A DNA stretch of 64,000 nt, taken from the NCBI GenBank assembly GCA_023078555.1, contig CM041204.1:282923-346922 (forward strand). The letters are read 5' to 3'. The DNA is from Ulva prolifera (Eukaryota; Chlorophyta; Ulvophyceae; Ulvales; Ulvaceae). Shown here piece after piece: positions 10,460-21,466 of this stretch. Position 1 is the first letter of the stretch. Every line of letters begins with the position of its first letter. Below the pieces are notes generated by a model. It worked only from the letters and a program-made list of their open reading frames with translations. It was not told where the DNA came from and made no database searches. The position numbers and the translations under genes were made by a program.

Positions 10460-13362
10460 ACCAAAGCTGTATCAGATCGGGTTCGCGATTCACATGTGTG
10501 CGCACGGCGGTGACCGCCCCGCCAGCCTCCACAGCGATGCCTCTGCTTCCACTTGTCTGCGCATGCACCGCCAAATCCTCTGCGTCCAGCATTGAACCTG
10601 CCCCAGTGACAAGCACAGCGTGATCTCTGAAGTCGGTGTTCATCGACCAAGTCATGGTGACTGTTGTGTTGCGTATAGTGGCGTGGGCGCCGCCGCTTAC
10701 CACGAGCATGCAGTCGTGCAGGGCCACGTCCTCCAGCACGAGGCGGCACTGGTGCCCGCTGCAGAACAGCAGCCCTCCTGCAGCACACACCGTGTATCGC
10801 ATGCATGCTGCTTTGGTGGTTAACTGTTGCACTCCATGTGCTAGTGTGTCACGAGGTGCACGCAGGGTACAAGTTCCACTGCGTCTGCATCGACACGGTT
10901 CCGCATCGTGCCGCTCACTTGCAGGAACGTGCCATTCAAGGCGCGCTGACGTATGCACAAAGCACACATGTGACGCCGACTCACCTTGAATGTCGATGCC
11001 CTTCAACACGATTTCACTGGTTCCCATAAGCATGATGATCCCGGTCTGGCCCAGCTGCAAGCAAGCGTTTGAGACTGTCATGCGATGTTGAGACAGCACC
11101 ACGCCCCTCTGCGCCTCTGGCGATTCTTCAATACTGGCGGCCATCGGCAGCTGCAGGAACCCGGAGCCTGCTTGCTCCGGGCCAGACTCCTCACGTAGGC
11201 TGGACTTTGCGCCGGGCGCCTTCATCTTTCCGTGCTTCAGACCGAGAACCGATGCAACCATTCTCACGGCATCTAGATGTAGTACGCTGCTGTGGGCGAT
11301 GGTCAGTGGCTGCTTTCTGTTCTCAGATGTCACAGGGAAGTTGAAGGTGCGGCCTGGGTGGCTGACCGAAAGTGACTTGAGCTGCGCCAGTGTCTCCAGG
11401 CCCTGCACATACGCATGCAATCGCATCACCAGTCCACGTCTGTAGCTCACTGAAGATCAATGCATCTGAGAGCCACACACCCTGCACTGCAGCTGGTCAC
11501 TTCGCTGCATACTGTGTAACTTTCTGTCCTGCCTGGACCACTTTCCCAGTGGGAAAGCAGTTTCCCTCAAGCCACTCACCCATGATCATGTCACGACACA
11601 CATCATCGAGAAGAAAATGCAGAATTCGAGCGGCACGAAATTGACAGAAACACATGGTATATATGTACAAGTGGAAAATTTGCAGTGCAACAATCAGCAC
11701 CGTGTTCCGCAAACCGACAAACGCAAGCCATTGATACTAGTAGTGACCCAGCCTCCAGGGAACCGAAGTCAAGTCATTCAGATCGGCATAAGCTGGAGCA
11801 CAAACATTGCATCAAACCTCTATGCAATGACGTGACCCTAGGCCTCCCTCAGGAAAAGCATAGCTCAAGCTTCCCGGGGCTCGCCCGGCATGCATGCATA
11901 TGGATCCGCACCTCAAGGCGTACAGAAACTCCGGGCTTCTTTTCCGTGAGAGAGCTGCGTGGGTCGTATGCAGGCATCGGCTCGGCACGCTGAGCGCCCA
12001 CCTCAGCACGGCCATGTGGCCCTGCAGGGGTACAGACCCACACTGACGTTTCGATGTGCTCGGCCTTTGTGACACTTCGGGGGTACATGTATCAGGCCAT
12101 ATTGGGCAATATCGGGCCATCTAATCCTGCCAAATGGGCAGTCCCAAGTGCCGTGCAGGTGTGACGCGTAAGTGGACGCGCACACAGATGCTGGAAATCA
12201 GGTGCTACACAATCGGCCAGGGCATGCCCCATACATTTCTGCAAATCACAGTGCACAAGCAAGGACATGTATATGGCCATGCACAGTGCGACCACTACGC
12301 GACAAGCCGAGCTTCCTAGACAGGACAGCGGTAGCGTGCTCCCGAACCAGGAGTCTGACGTCCGCAATCCTCACGCCGAAGGCTGCTTGCAAGCTGCTGA
12401 CCCCGACGCATTACGGACACAACTGAACTAAAAGGTGCAGCTTGTGCTGGGCGCACCAGGCAAGCCATGGACATGCATCCAGTCGCCGATGAGCGTCGCG
12501 CCCCCTTCCACGGCAATGGCCGGAGTCGCCGCGGCAAAGATGTTGGCGTTCGACACGAGGAGGCTGGTGGCCATCCCTTTGACGAGGACCGCAGGGGTGT
12601 TGATCAGGGATGTCCCAGAGAAGCGGGCCTTGGTTGCCCGCAGCTCTGCAGTTGCCCCGCCATTCACGATGAGCTTGCAGTGGTCAAGGGTGACGTTTTG
12701 CAGCTTGAGGCAGCACTTTGGGCCCTCGCAGATGATGAAGCCTCCTACACAACCGCTCATATCAACCGCTCACAAGGCCTCGTCCGGAACATGTCCACGC
12801 ACGCTTCATGAACTCGATGCATTTCAAGCTGTATCTAGATGATGGAGTCATGTTGACTCCATGCATAGTGGAATCATGTCACATACGGTATACAGGACCG
12901 TGAACATGTTGAGATGAATGCTTGACATTCACAAAGCCGGCAATGCGCAGGACAAACCTGATGTCTATACGTATGCAGCTAGTCAACTTGAAGAGCGTCC
13001 GCACCCTGAAATAAACAATTTCGGAACACTGTGTTGCTGCTTCCCTCCAACACGATGGCACCAACCTGCCCAAGCTGCACGCGTGCATTGTCAACCACTG
13101 CGCCGCCCTCCTTCAGCGCCACCCCCAAGCAAAGCTTCAGCTCCTCGTGCACAGTGCGACAGTCGGATGTCTTGCCCAGCTCGGTGTTGTGCCTGTGCAG
13201 CAGGTGTGAAACGTCCCGGCCCCATACCATACTGTCCTCCGGTTTTAGGGGCAGCGGCTGCTGCGTGCACGAGTGCCTGCCCCCAAAATTGAATACGTGG
13301 CCAGGGCTGCTCAAGGCAAGGCGGCTGAACAGCTTCCCAATGGTCAAGATACCAGTGACGTC
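10460..13362 (-). CDS. Unit A, beta-helix portion (3' part of the kinase/beta-helix gene)
   Basis: Exons, in transcription order: 13362-13005, 12744-12457, 11402-10985 and 10777-about 10460. They form two modules, each a pair. The first exon of a pair starts D-V-[ST]-G-x-x-T-I or G-L-E-T-L-A-Q-L and ends in Q-L-G-Q-[VT]-G-I-[IV]-x-L-x-G-[ST]-S-x-T/I-V. The second starts G-G-[FL]-[IL]-x-C and carries repeated L-E-D-V-x-L-x-[DH]-C-x-L-[IV]-V-x-G-G-A turns. Short hydrophobic strands with Asn/Cys/Gly turns suggest a right-handed parallel beta-helix (pectin-lyase-like fold), often used for binding or cleaving polysaccharides. No catalytic residues can be assigned. The first exon begins in phase 0 after GTACAG, matching the phase-0 end of the kinase tail exon at 13845, so this is probably the same gene. 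The last exon and stop are not certain. Confidence 0.7.
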
Positions 13363-13844
13363 CTGTACAGAACATAGATCGTGGTGCAGGATGCAAACCG
13401 TGATGGTTCATCCCTCTACACCATACAAAACTGTAGCAGACACTCGCTCAGTACCAGGGCACAATTGTCCGGAGCAAGCTTCATCAAGGCCTAGGCTATA
13501 CTACAGTACGTGGCTAGCTAAGGAAACTGGGAAAACGCTGTGCATGTACTACTCAACGAACGTCTTGGGACTCACTGAATGCAGGACTCACTGAATGCGC
13601 ACGGGCATGTCAGCGTGGGTACAGATCCTCCCCGGGCACAAGCGGTGTAATCTACTGGTCGCATGCAAGTGACTGGAAAGGCGGAACCACGTCTGCTCGT
13701 ATGCACCGTCGGGACGCTGGCAGAACCACACTTCAAATGGCGCATCTGGGCAGTGTGCTCGCTGACTGTAATTGATCCCATGCATGATGCATTGAGCTGT
13801 CCAAAGAGCGCAGGTCACACTGCGTAAGCCCTGGCGTAGCGCAC

Positions 13845-16800
13845 CGCTTGCACTTCCGGTCTACTCTGCGCTGAACGCTCTGTAGCTGGCGCCTGCTCTT
13901 TTGTGGATGTGTTGGAAGAACTGAGAGCCGACGCTCGGCCTGTGGTCGCAGCTGCAGCATGTGCAGATACCGATCGTGAAGGCTCGAGCCCGCCAGCGCT
14001 CGCGCTGGAAGTCATCGAAAGCATCTGGCTCTCAGACTGCTGTGATGTGCGCGAATGCGCTGTCGGATCACTAGTAGCTGCTGCAGGCTCTGATGTCTTG
14101 AGTGTCGACTCTGTTACAGGCTCAGAGACGACAGCCAGCGACTGCTGACGAGAAGACCCAAGGTCCAGAAGTGCACCACCGTTGCCACCTGCGGGGCAAC
14201 CCCTCAGCTCCGAAGGTGCGTGCTTGTTGTGATCTTCTTTCATTCTGTCTGCAGCGGATTGCATTCTGGCATGGCTCCCCCCTCCATCACTGTTACTTGC
14301 AAGCCCGAGTAGCGGTGGCTGTGCCCTCATGCCGACAGAGACGTGTCGATCTCCGAAGGCAATGAAGCGAGTGGAGCAGCCTTCAGCGAGGAAGGTGGCC
14401 TGCATCTGCATCAGCTGCTGCTGCACCGATGCCAGGGATGGCCTGTCGGCAGCCTCAATGGCTGTCATGGATGTGATGAGCTGCTTCAGGGCAGGAGGCT
14501 CCACGTAGGTAGGCACTGGGATCGGAAGACCTGTACACGGCAGACCCGCCTTTGCTGCAACGTTGCAGCATGCGGTTAACCACGTGCCGCATCAAATCAA
14601 TCAAACCAAGACATCTCAGACTGTAGTGAATTCTAAAAACAAACAGCGGAGCTGAAGAAGACAGTGCTGACCACCAACTTGATGGCGTAACTTGCTGGCG
14701 CCAGTGCTTGTGTCAACGAAACGCTCTGGGGCAAGTTGCACTGTGGGCATATGAGATAGATGCATCTAGATCTGTCATCGTGCAGTGTTGAACCAACTTG
14801 CTTGAAGCATATGCCTGAAGCATAGATGAGGCTGAACACACCTGAGAAGAGCTTGGCAAGGATGGCCTCGAGGGTGTCTCCGCCGTATGGGTGCGCCCCG
14901 GTCGCGGCGTAGAGCAGCGTCGCGCCCATGCTGTACACGTCGCTGCGCCGCTGCGCGTTGCCCAGCAGCTGCTCCTTCGACGCGTACCCCGGCGTCCCCT
15001 TGGCCACACCCTTCACCATTGTCTGCATCGCTGTTGTGATGGACGAGCGCACGCACGTCGGCAGCCGCTTTGCCAGCCCGAAATCCGCCAGCCGCACACT
15101 GTGCTGCGCTGCGTCGCCGTCCCCACCATCGCCCTTCGAGGCCTTGCTGGAGGGCGCCAGGAGGATGTTGCCGGGGGTGACGTCGAGGTGGAGGCAGCGC
15201 GCGCTGCGGTGCACGGCGTCCAGCGCGGAGCACAGCATGAGGCCCAGCGTGACGAGGTCCAGCGGCGGCAGGCCGGGCAGCTTGCACTGCTGCTTCGCAC
15301 GTGGCACAAGGTCCGCCAGGCTCCCTTCGCACAGCTCCATCAGCAGCCTGCAGGTTTAGCAGTGCATGAGCAGGCTGAGAACTAGACAGCGGTGCATACT
15401 GTAAAATCCGCATGCATTGCAGCAGGATTAAGTCAGCGAATGGCAAGATGACAATTAGTTCTGGCTTCACAGGTAATGTTCACCATCCACATAGCCTGCG
15501 ACGCTGCGTAATTGTTGAAACATTCAACAGTTTGAATCAACTTCACTGTATACGCAGGCTGTAGCTAGCAGGCTCTCACAGTTGTCCATTAATGTAATTG
15601 TAAGCCCACGAACAGCAGTCAGGGCCCACACCAGAGCTCAGAGTCAGTCCAGCAGTAGCCGTGCAGCTTGCACACGTGCGGGCTCGCAACACCCGCGATG
15701 TATGACGTCGACACCACCTGCTTCACCGCTGCCATTTCCTTCGCGCCCGCACCGGCCGGCAGCGGCACCTGCTTCACTGCAATTCGCCGCCCTCCTAGCC
15801 ACCCCTCCTGCACGGTGCCCTCCCCCCCGGCCCCCAGCCGCTTCCCCAGCGTCACATCGGAACTCCGCACCAGGCGCGGCGCGTAGCCGTGGCTCTCCGC
15901 CGACACAACCTTCGAGACAGTTTCATTCTCTTCCAACAGCGCGTCCTCCGCCAGAGGCGCGTGGCACAGGGTGCACTGCCGATCCCGCACGAGTTGTTGC
16001 GCTCCGGTGTGCGAGACGGCGAAGCCGCAGCACGGCAGCGTGACGGGCCGGAGGGGGCCCTCCGGCATGAGGGGCACTCCCAGAACGAGGCAGGCGGTGA
16101 CGGCCAGGCGGCCCTTGCTGATGGCCTCCTTCAGGGCTGCCGCCAACGTCTCATTGCTGGCCGGGGTCTCGCCGTCCGCTGCCTCGTCCAGCTCGTCCAG
16201 TGCCTGCATGCATGGGATCATGCTTACATGCATGCCTGCAGTGCTCATCATGATGCGGGTCATACATGTGCACCAACCAACGCGACTGCAAGACAGGACG
16301 GGCATGATTGGCTGTTCTACGTACCCGTCAACGCGGTGTTTCATTTCGACGGTGACAGCTAAACTGTGAAGCGAATGCGAGCGCCACGGGCCCGGGCAGC
16401 CAACCAACACCGATACTTCGAACGGCAGAGTAGACAACATAATTTACGTAGGCACAACAGCCATGGTGTGTCATGCCTGACATATTGTGAAAGTCCAGTG
16501 GTAGAGCGGTCTTATCACTGGACTGTCACACATATGCGGTCATGCATGCACATGCGGCCCGTACGAGTCGTCTGGAGCATCGATCGAGCTGTAGCCTAGG
16601 CGCCAGCAGATGCGCAGTACGGCAAAGCACGGCTGCAGCACAGCACATCTACATTTACTGGGAGGCGCACACCACCGGTACCTGCGTTCATGCAGGTCAC
16701 ACATTGTCAGAGGCACAGAAGATCACCTCGAGGATGCGCCCAGACTGCATGCTGGCGGCGGCGCCGGCGGGCATGCCGCAGAAGCGCTCCAGGCAGCCCT

Positions 16801-17732
16801 TGATCTGCTCGATGTCCGCACTCATCTCGCGCTGCATCGCTAGCATCTGCCGCGAGAAGGAGTCGACTGTGAGCTGCAGCACGTCCACCGCGTCCATCAG
16901 CTGCTCCATCCCTTCCCCCAGCCGCAGCTGCAGCGCAACGCACCCCTCCACCACCTTTTGCGTGCTATCGGCATTCAACTGTAGCATGCTGTCATGCATG
17001 GTGGCCATGCATTGCTGGATGTCGGCGACGGTCACGGTCGTCGAGGCCATGGACTCGACGGTGGCCTGGAGGTGGCTGAGGTGCAGGGCGGCCTCGCAGG
17101 AAGAGTCCTGGAGGGAGATGGCGCGGCTCTGGAGTTCGGCGACGGCGGTGGAGACGTTGGCGGCAGAGGCGACGGAGACAGTCAGCAGGGGGAGCAGCTG
17201 CTGTATCTTCTGCATGACTGTGCGCATGCGCTCCTGCAGCAGCGGGAACTTCTTCAAATGAGTGTGAACATGTTGCAACGTTCATCTCAAGATGATCATG
17301 ACGCTGCTTCCTTGCGAACGTTGGCCTAGCGCTGGAAAGGGGCTGCTTGCCCGGTTTGGAATCTGAATGCAGGTTTTCGTATGCTAGCATGTAAGGACGA
17401 TGATTGTCTCTTTCCTTGCCCTTGTCACCTGCTTTGCAGAGTACGCATTCCCCGATGTGCTGAGATCTAGCTTTTACAGGCACGGCAACTTACCGTGGTA
17501 AGTGACGATAAGCCTGCAACACTCATGTTTAATTGTCGCAGTGGGCAGCAGGCAGCGCACCGTCTCGCTGCGTATGTTCCACAGGGAGGCAGCTGCGCTC
17601 CGGCTGTCGTACTTGGAGAGCTTGTCAGACGCCACCCCCACGAGCGCTCCCAGCTCCCGCACCACCGGCTCCGCATGCGCCGGGACAGTTGCCTTGACAC
17701 TCTCCAGCACCTTGGCGACGTTCTGCATGAAC
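13845..17732 (-). CDS. Unit A, coiled-coil/U-box-like/protein kinase portion
   Basis: Exons in transcription order: 17732-about 17478 (FMQNVAKVLESV, helical), 17233-16727 (about 170 residues of heptad-like helix, LQATVESMAST, QLRLGEGMEQLMDAV), 16203-15632, 15347-14842 and 14530-13845. The 16203 exon has a U-box/RING-like segment (PVTLPCCGFAV to CTLCHAPL) and then the kinase glycine loop LGAGGEGTV and lysine in IAVKQV. It ends phase 2 and joins the next exon as ELW-LLMELCEGS, the kinase hinge. The C-lobe has HLDVTPGN (HRD region with Leu for Arg and Thr for Lys), ADFGLAK, KGTPGYASKEQ and RRSDVYSMG. The next exon adds PPALKQLITSMTAIEAADRP and a Ser/Ala/Gln-rich tail. Probably an active but non-RD Ser/Thr or dual kinase; E3-ligase activity is only suggested. 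The frame across the first two helical exons is not settled. Confidence 0.8.
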
Positions 17733-18004
17733 CTGCAGCCCAGCTGCAACGTCAGCGTTGAACTGAAGCCCACTGCTTGGGAAACCTGTCACAATCGAAC
17801 ATGCACATATGAAGCGAATAGTGGTTACAGAAAAGGATCTAGAGTACGCGGAATCAGACAAACACAGAACATGAGACCGTTCCCGATCAACAATCAATCG
17901 CACAGATGCACCGCAGCAGTCCAACAGACACCGCCTTGTCCGATCTGATGCCACGGCCTGGCGTCCACGCGTACTACTTCCGTAGTACGGAAGCATGGGC
18001 ATGT

Positions 18005-18085
18005 GTTACAAGGACAAAGGCGGCGCCTCGGGCGGCACCATGAGAACGGCGAGCATCACGCGAACACGACCCCCAACCCAGCCCA
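18005..18085 (-). mobile_element. Truncated LINE 3' tail
   Basis: The plus strand reads TGTTACAAGGACAAAGGCGG, then a GC-rich then C/A-rich stretch. This is the reverse complement of the 3' end of the LINE at 63.07-64.0 kb (ending TTTGT[CC]TTGTAACA). It is a short, 5'-truncated insertion upstream of unit A. Confidence 0.55.
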
Positions 18086-18316
18086 ACAGTGTGTTCTTCG
18101 AGCATTTGGAAGTGATCGTTTTGCTGAGTCTGTCCGCACCTGTCCACTCGTGTGCAAGTATATTGGGCTGTATAGCCCAACGCACCCACGCAAGGGCATG
18201 GGGTGTATGTAGGACCGTTAAACAATGTCTACCTGTGTTACAGAAGAGTATATGGGAGCAAACAAGTGCAGCCGAGTACAGGGTAGAGGACGCCGCCATA
18301 TGCATGCACTGCCAGC

Positions 18317-18345
18317 CTGCCTGGTCAGCTGAGCTGACCAGGCAG
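18317..18345. repeat. Perfect 13-bp inverted repeat
   Basis: CTGCCTGGTCAGC and GCTGACCAGGCAG are separated by 3 bp. It lies upstream of unit A exons, with no T-tract or promoter element nearby; the role is unknown. Confidence 0.6.
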
Positions 18346-19116
18346 CATGCCGGTCTGTGATGTTCATGTAATACAGCATCATGATGATTATCCAGTGAAC
18401 TTTCTACCTCAGTACAGGCAGCACGAGCACGCGCGCGCAATCTTGCAATTGAACAACTCATCTCGAGATAGCTCTCAAGCTCATGCACACAGAGGCACCC
18501 CTGAGCACGCGTTTGTACGCGGGCGCTGTGAGGACCTTGGACTCGAGTTCACAGTTGAGTCATCCTTCCCCAGTGCTCGCTGCGAACACCGAGACCGGCC
18601 CGAATCGAAGCACAGTTATGGTCGCATGAGTGCGAGATCGAATCGATGCACAGTGTATCACATACACATTACACGTTAGTCTGGAAATGTAGAAGGCGAG
18701 TCCTGGACGACCGTCTCAGCGGCACAGTCGGCGTTGGGGTTTAAATGCATCGCAGACCGTTCACAGGAGTGGCATCGGGTGCAGAATGACATAGCACTGG
18801 TCGGGTGCCGAATACATGATGGCAGGTGCCTCCATAGGTACATCCGTACATGCTCAAGGTACCTCGAGAGCCATGGGCACGTCTAGATCGTCGACCCCCA
18901 GCGCAGATCTGCGCCCATCGCACTTCCTCAAACAGAGCAGGCTAGCGTCAACGAGCTCTTGGCTATGAGGTTCAGTCATTTTATCTCGTGGCTGCTACGC
19001 TGTTGTACAAACGCGCCTTTGGAGATGCGCCGGCGCATCCAGTGCACTGGCAGCGGCCACATCCCCCAACTGACCGACGAACCTCACGGCAGCCTTGCCC
19101 ATGAAGCCACACGATG

Positions 19117-19153
19117 GTTTCAGTGTTTGTTTTCTCCCGTTCACTCTTTTGTA
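19117..19153. repeat. Single end of the TIR element family
   Basis: GGTTTCAGTGTTTGTTTTC and CCCGTTCACTCTTTTGT match the left end of the element at 3095. The equivalent DNA upstream of unit B (about 30.57 kb) lacks it, so it was probably inserted or lost after duplication. Confidence 0.6.
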
Positions 19154-19189
19154 AAGACAGGCCAGACAGCTGGCAGGGCTTGCTCGGCG

Positions 19190-19325
19190 CACATTGCGAA
19201 TGTTTTCCTCTCTCCATCGCGAGCTCTATAAAGCTTGAATAGCGCATATGCCTCTCTGATGATCAGTTGAATGGCACTGCCTGTGCCAGAGGGCAGCAGC
19301 TCCATGCCCCAGATCTCCAGCTGCC
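19190..19325 (-). CDS. Possible upstream exon of unit A gene
   Basis: The minus strand encodes WGMELLPSGTGSAIQLIIRE followed by AYALFKLYRARDGERKTF, open after a CAG acceptor. A copy at 30589-30725 upstream of unit B stays open in the same frame despite many substitutions (TGS to ADG, A to T), suggesting coding. A conserved possible donor, GCAAT|GTGCGC, follows in both. It could be a 5' exon of the kinase/beta-helix gene or a separate small gene. Unit C has no copy in the window. Confidence 0.3.
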
Positions 19326-19678
19326 AACTTGGCGTTTGGAGATGCAGAAGGTAAGCAGCTGACTAGGACTGCGCAGTCCGCGCCGCGTACGTCCCTAGCA
19401 GTGATGAAGCTTTCAGTACAGGACTGCTGCATGCGCGCTCTACACCGCTGTCTACACCGCGCTCCTTCCCACGGTTGTCAAGGCAGATACGGTTGTGGCG
19501 TGACACTGTACAGTTGGAGACTCTTCGGACAGAATTACACCCAGACAGATACACGAAACTAATTTTTATGCAATTTACAAAAAAAAACTGGACAGGATGT
19601 GGTTCTCGTTGGCATTCCCACGGCGACGGAAGCAGACGGTGTGGCTACAGGCTATATTCATTCCGGGCCATGTTACAA

Positions 19679-19733
19679 AGTGAACAGAAGATCTTCTAGA
19701 AGACAAACACCAAAACCGAATCTCATCCGAATC
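19679..19733. repeat. Single end of the TIR element family (opposite orientation)
   Basis: GTGAACAGAAGA to CCGAATCTCATCCGAATC. It lies just after a segment shared with unit B (GTGTGGCTACAGGCTA, about 31040), where it is absent, so it marks a post-duplication change. Confidence 0.6.
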
Positions 19734-20207
19734 AACACAGGTAGGAGCCCTACAGACATGTTTATGCTGCGGTATACCCCCGCATGCATGTTTCTTTCAC
19801 GGCGTGCTCATGAACATGCTCATGACTGACGCACGGACAGTTCGTGACTGATGATGCTTCAATTCGATTGTGTACTGCCTGTTGAGTCCCTGGCGATCTG
19901 CGGTGTGGGCACTGTGTTGCAGTGCTTGCGTAGTGTCCATGGTGTGTACATGTCGCCGGCGGGTAAAGGGCAGCTCTGCACATGTCGTGGTGGGACCGGT
20001 ACCAGGGGGGAGCCGGTTAGGGTGCAGAGGGCTGCAGCCATATGCATGGCCACTGAGGTACCCTGCACTTTGTGATCCGGGCGACTGCGGCGGATGTCTC
20101 TGTGTGTGCCCCATAGCACGGCCTTGGTGCATGCGCGTGGGGTGGATGGCTGCGCGCGGGTGTGCTTGGCCCTTTTCTGTGTAGCAGTACATGTGCATTT
20201 GTGGACT

Positions 20208-20232
20208 GTCTATGTGTTACTAACACATAGAC
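20208..20232. repeat. Perfect 12-bp palindrome
   Basis: GTCTATGTGTTA-C-TAACACATAGAC directly abuts the LINE tail starting at about 20233. It may be a junction product of the insertion. Confidence 0.6.
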
Positions 20233-20548
20233 GTGTTAGTACAAGGACAAAGCAAGCGAGGCAGGTAGCACCGCAAGCAAGAACCAGGGGAACCGCAAAC
20301 CACGCAGCAAGCCACACGAAGCGCACACCAAAACACCCACGCAACGGCAGCACCCGCGCCGGACACAGCCACACAGCCACACAGCCACACTGTCTATGTG
20401 CGCACGGCACCATCATGCACGGCACGCCTTGCCCGTGTGTTACAAGGACAGAGCAAGCAAGGCAGGTAGCACCGCGAGCAACAACCAGAGGAACTCACGC
20501 CACGCAACGAGCCACACCCAACGAGCCACACGCAGCACACACCGTCTA
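20233..20548 (-). mobile_element. Two truncated LINE 3' tails in tandem
   Basis: Two copies of the tail, at about 20233-20395 and 20436-20548 on the plus-strand view, each contain ACAAGGACA[A/G]AGCAAGC and GGCAGGTAGCACCGC followed by ACAC-rich DNA. Both share the orientation of the other LINE tails. They are either independent insertions or a local duplication. Confidence 0.55.
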
Positions 20549-20579
20549 TGTGTTATATGCATAGGGACAGTTGCGAAGG

Positions 20580-20806
20580 AGTGGTTCGTGGAGGAGCAGC
20601 AATGCCTCTGCCCCCGTGTACAAGATTGTGCGCGCTGTAGAGTCCTCCGCAGCTAGTTTTGAGCCAGACCCAGACACGAGCACCGTGTTGTCTCTGAACT
20701 CAGCTGAGCTGCTCAAGTGAGTCGTGGTGGCTGCGGAGCTGCACGCAGTGGAGTGGGCGCCGCTACTCACTACGAGCTTCAAGTACTAGTGGCAGTCGTG
20801 CAGTGC
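20580..20806 (-). pseudogene. Decayed beta-helix exon fragment
   Basis: The minus strand reads MALHDCH-stop and then LKLVVSSGAHSTACSS, EFRDNTVLVSGSGSKLAAED. These line up with the second exon of beta-helix module 2 (VALHDCMLVVSGGA, FRDHAVLVTGAGS, LDAEDLAV) in units A-C. An in-frame TAG and a frame change near RTILYTGAEAL show decay. It lies between units A and B. Confidence 0.75.
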
Positions 20807-21466
20807 CATAAATATTAAGCACACAAACACCCACCCACAGTCCCACACTCCAACTCCGCACTGCGGTGCGCTCCCAGGCAGATCCACTACCGTAATTGCA
20901 TGGCAGGCGCAGGGACCCAAAAAAAAACGCTGCATATTTTAAATGACGGAGCCGTGGAAGGCATGCGGATGCAGGTACTACAGACTAGTAGCCTGCGCCC
21001 GAGTTACAGCAGGTATAGCCGCCGCGGATGCCGTGCAATCTGAAGTTCCTCACGAACCTGGACATCGCGCAGACTTGGGATCCGTTGCTCCGAAGATCTG
21101 GCATGCCCGCCGTGTACCGCTTCCGGATCCTGCCCCATGACACAAGCCTCGGTTGCAGGCCGGCCCTCAGCATCTGAGTCTGCACACACAACAACAATGC
21201 TCCCACATCAGCATGTGCAGTACCCGTAGCACAGCCCGTATAGGTCCCCATGCAGACACACTAGTGTGTACTCACATGTCAGCGCAAGCGTGCATGCGCA
21301 GACACACTCATGTCATTGTGTTGCAGAATCCGGGCCCTCCAGGGTGCACCATGCGAAATAGATCATTTGTGGACCCTACAGACAGCCTGAGATGGCTTCC
21401 ACTTGCTGACTGATGCAGGTGGCCACAAGGTTGGAAGCTGGAGGAGCAGGCAACGGCACACACCAC

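Noticed and set aside
16490..16530. tRNA-like A box (AGTGGTAGAGCGG), also near 27640 and inverted near 9080
   Set aside because: No B box, acceptor stem or anticodon arm. It is a small hairpin (AGTCCAGTG / CACTGGACT) inside duplicated introns.
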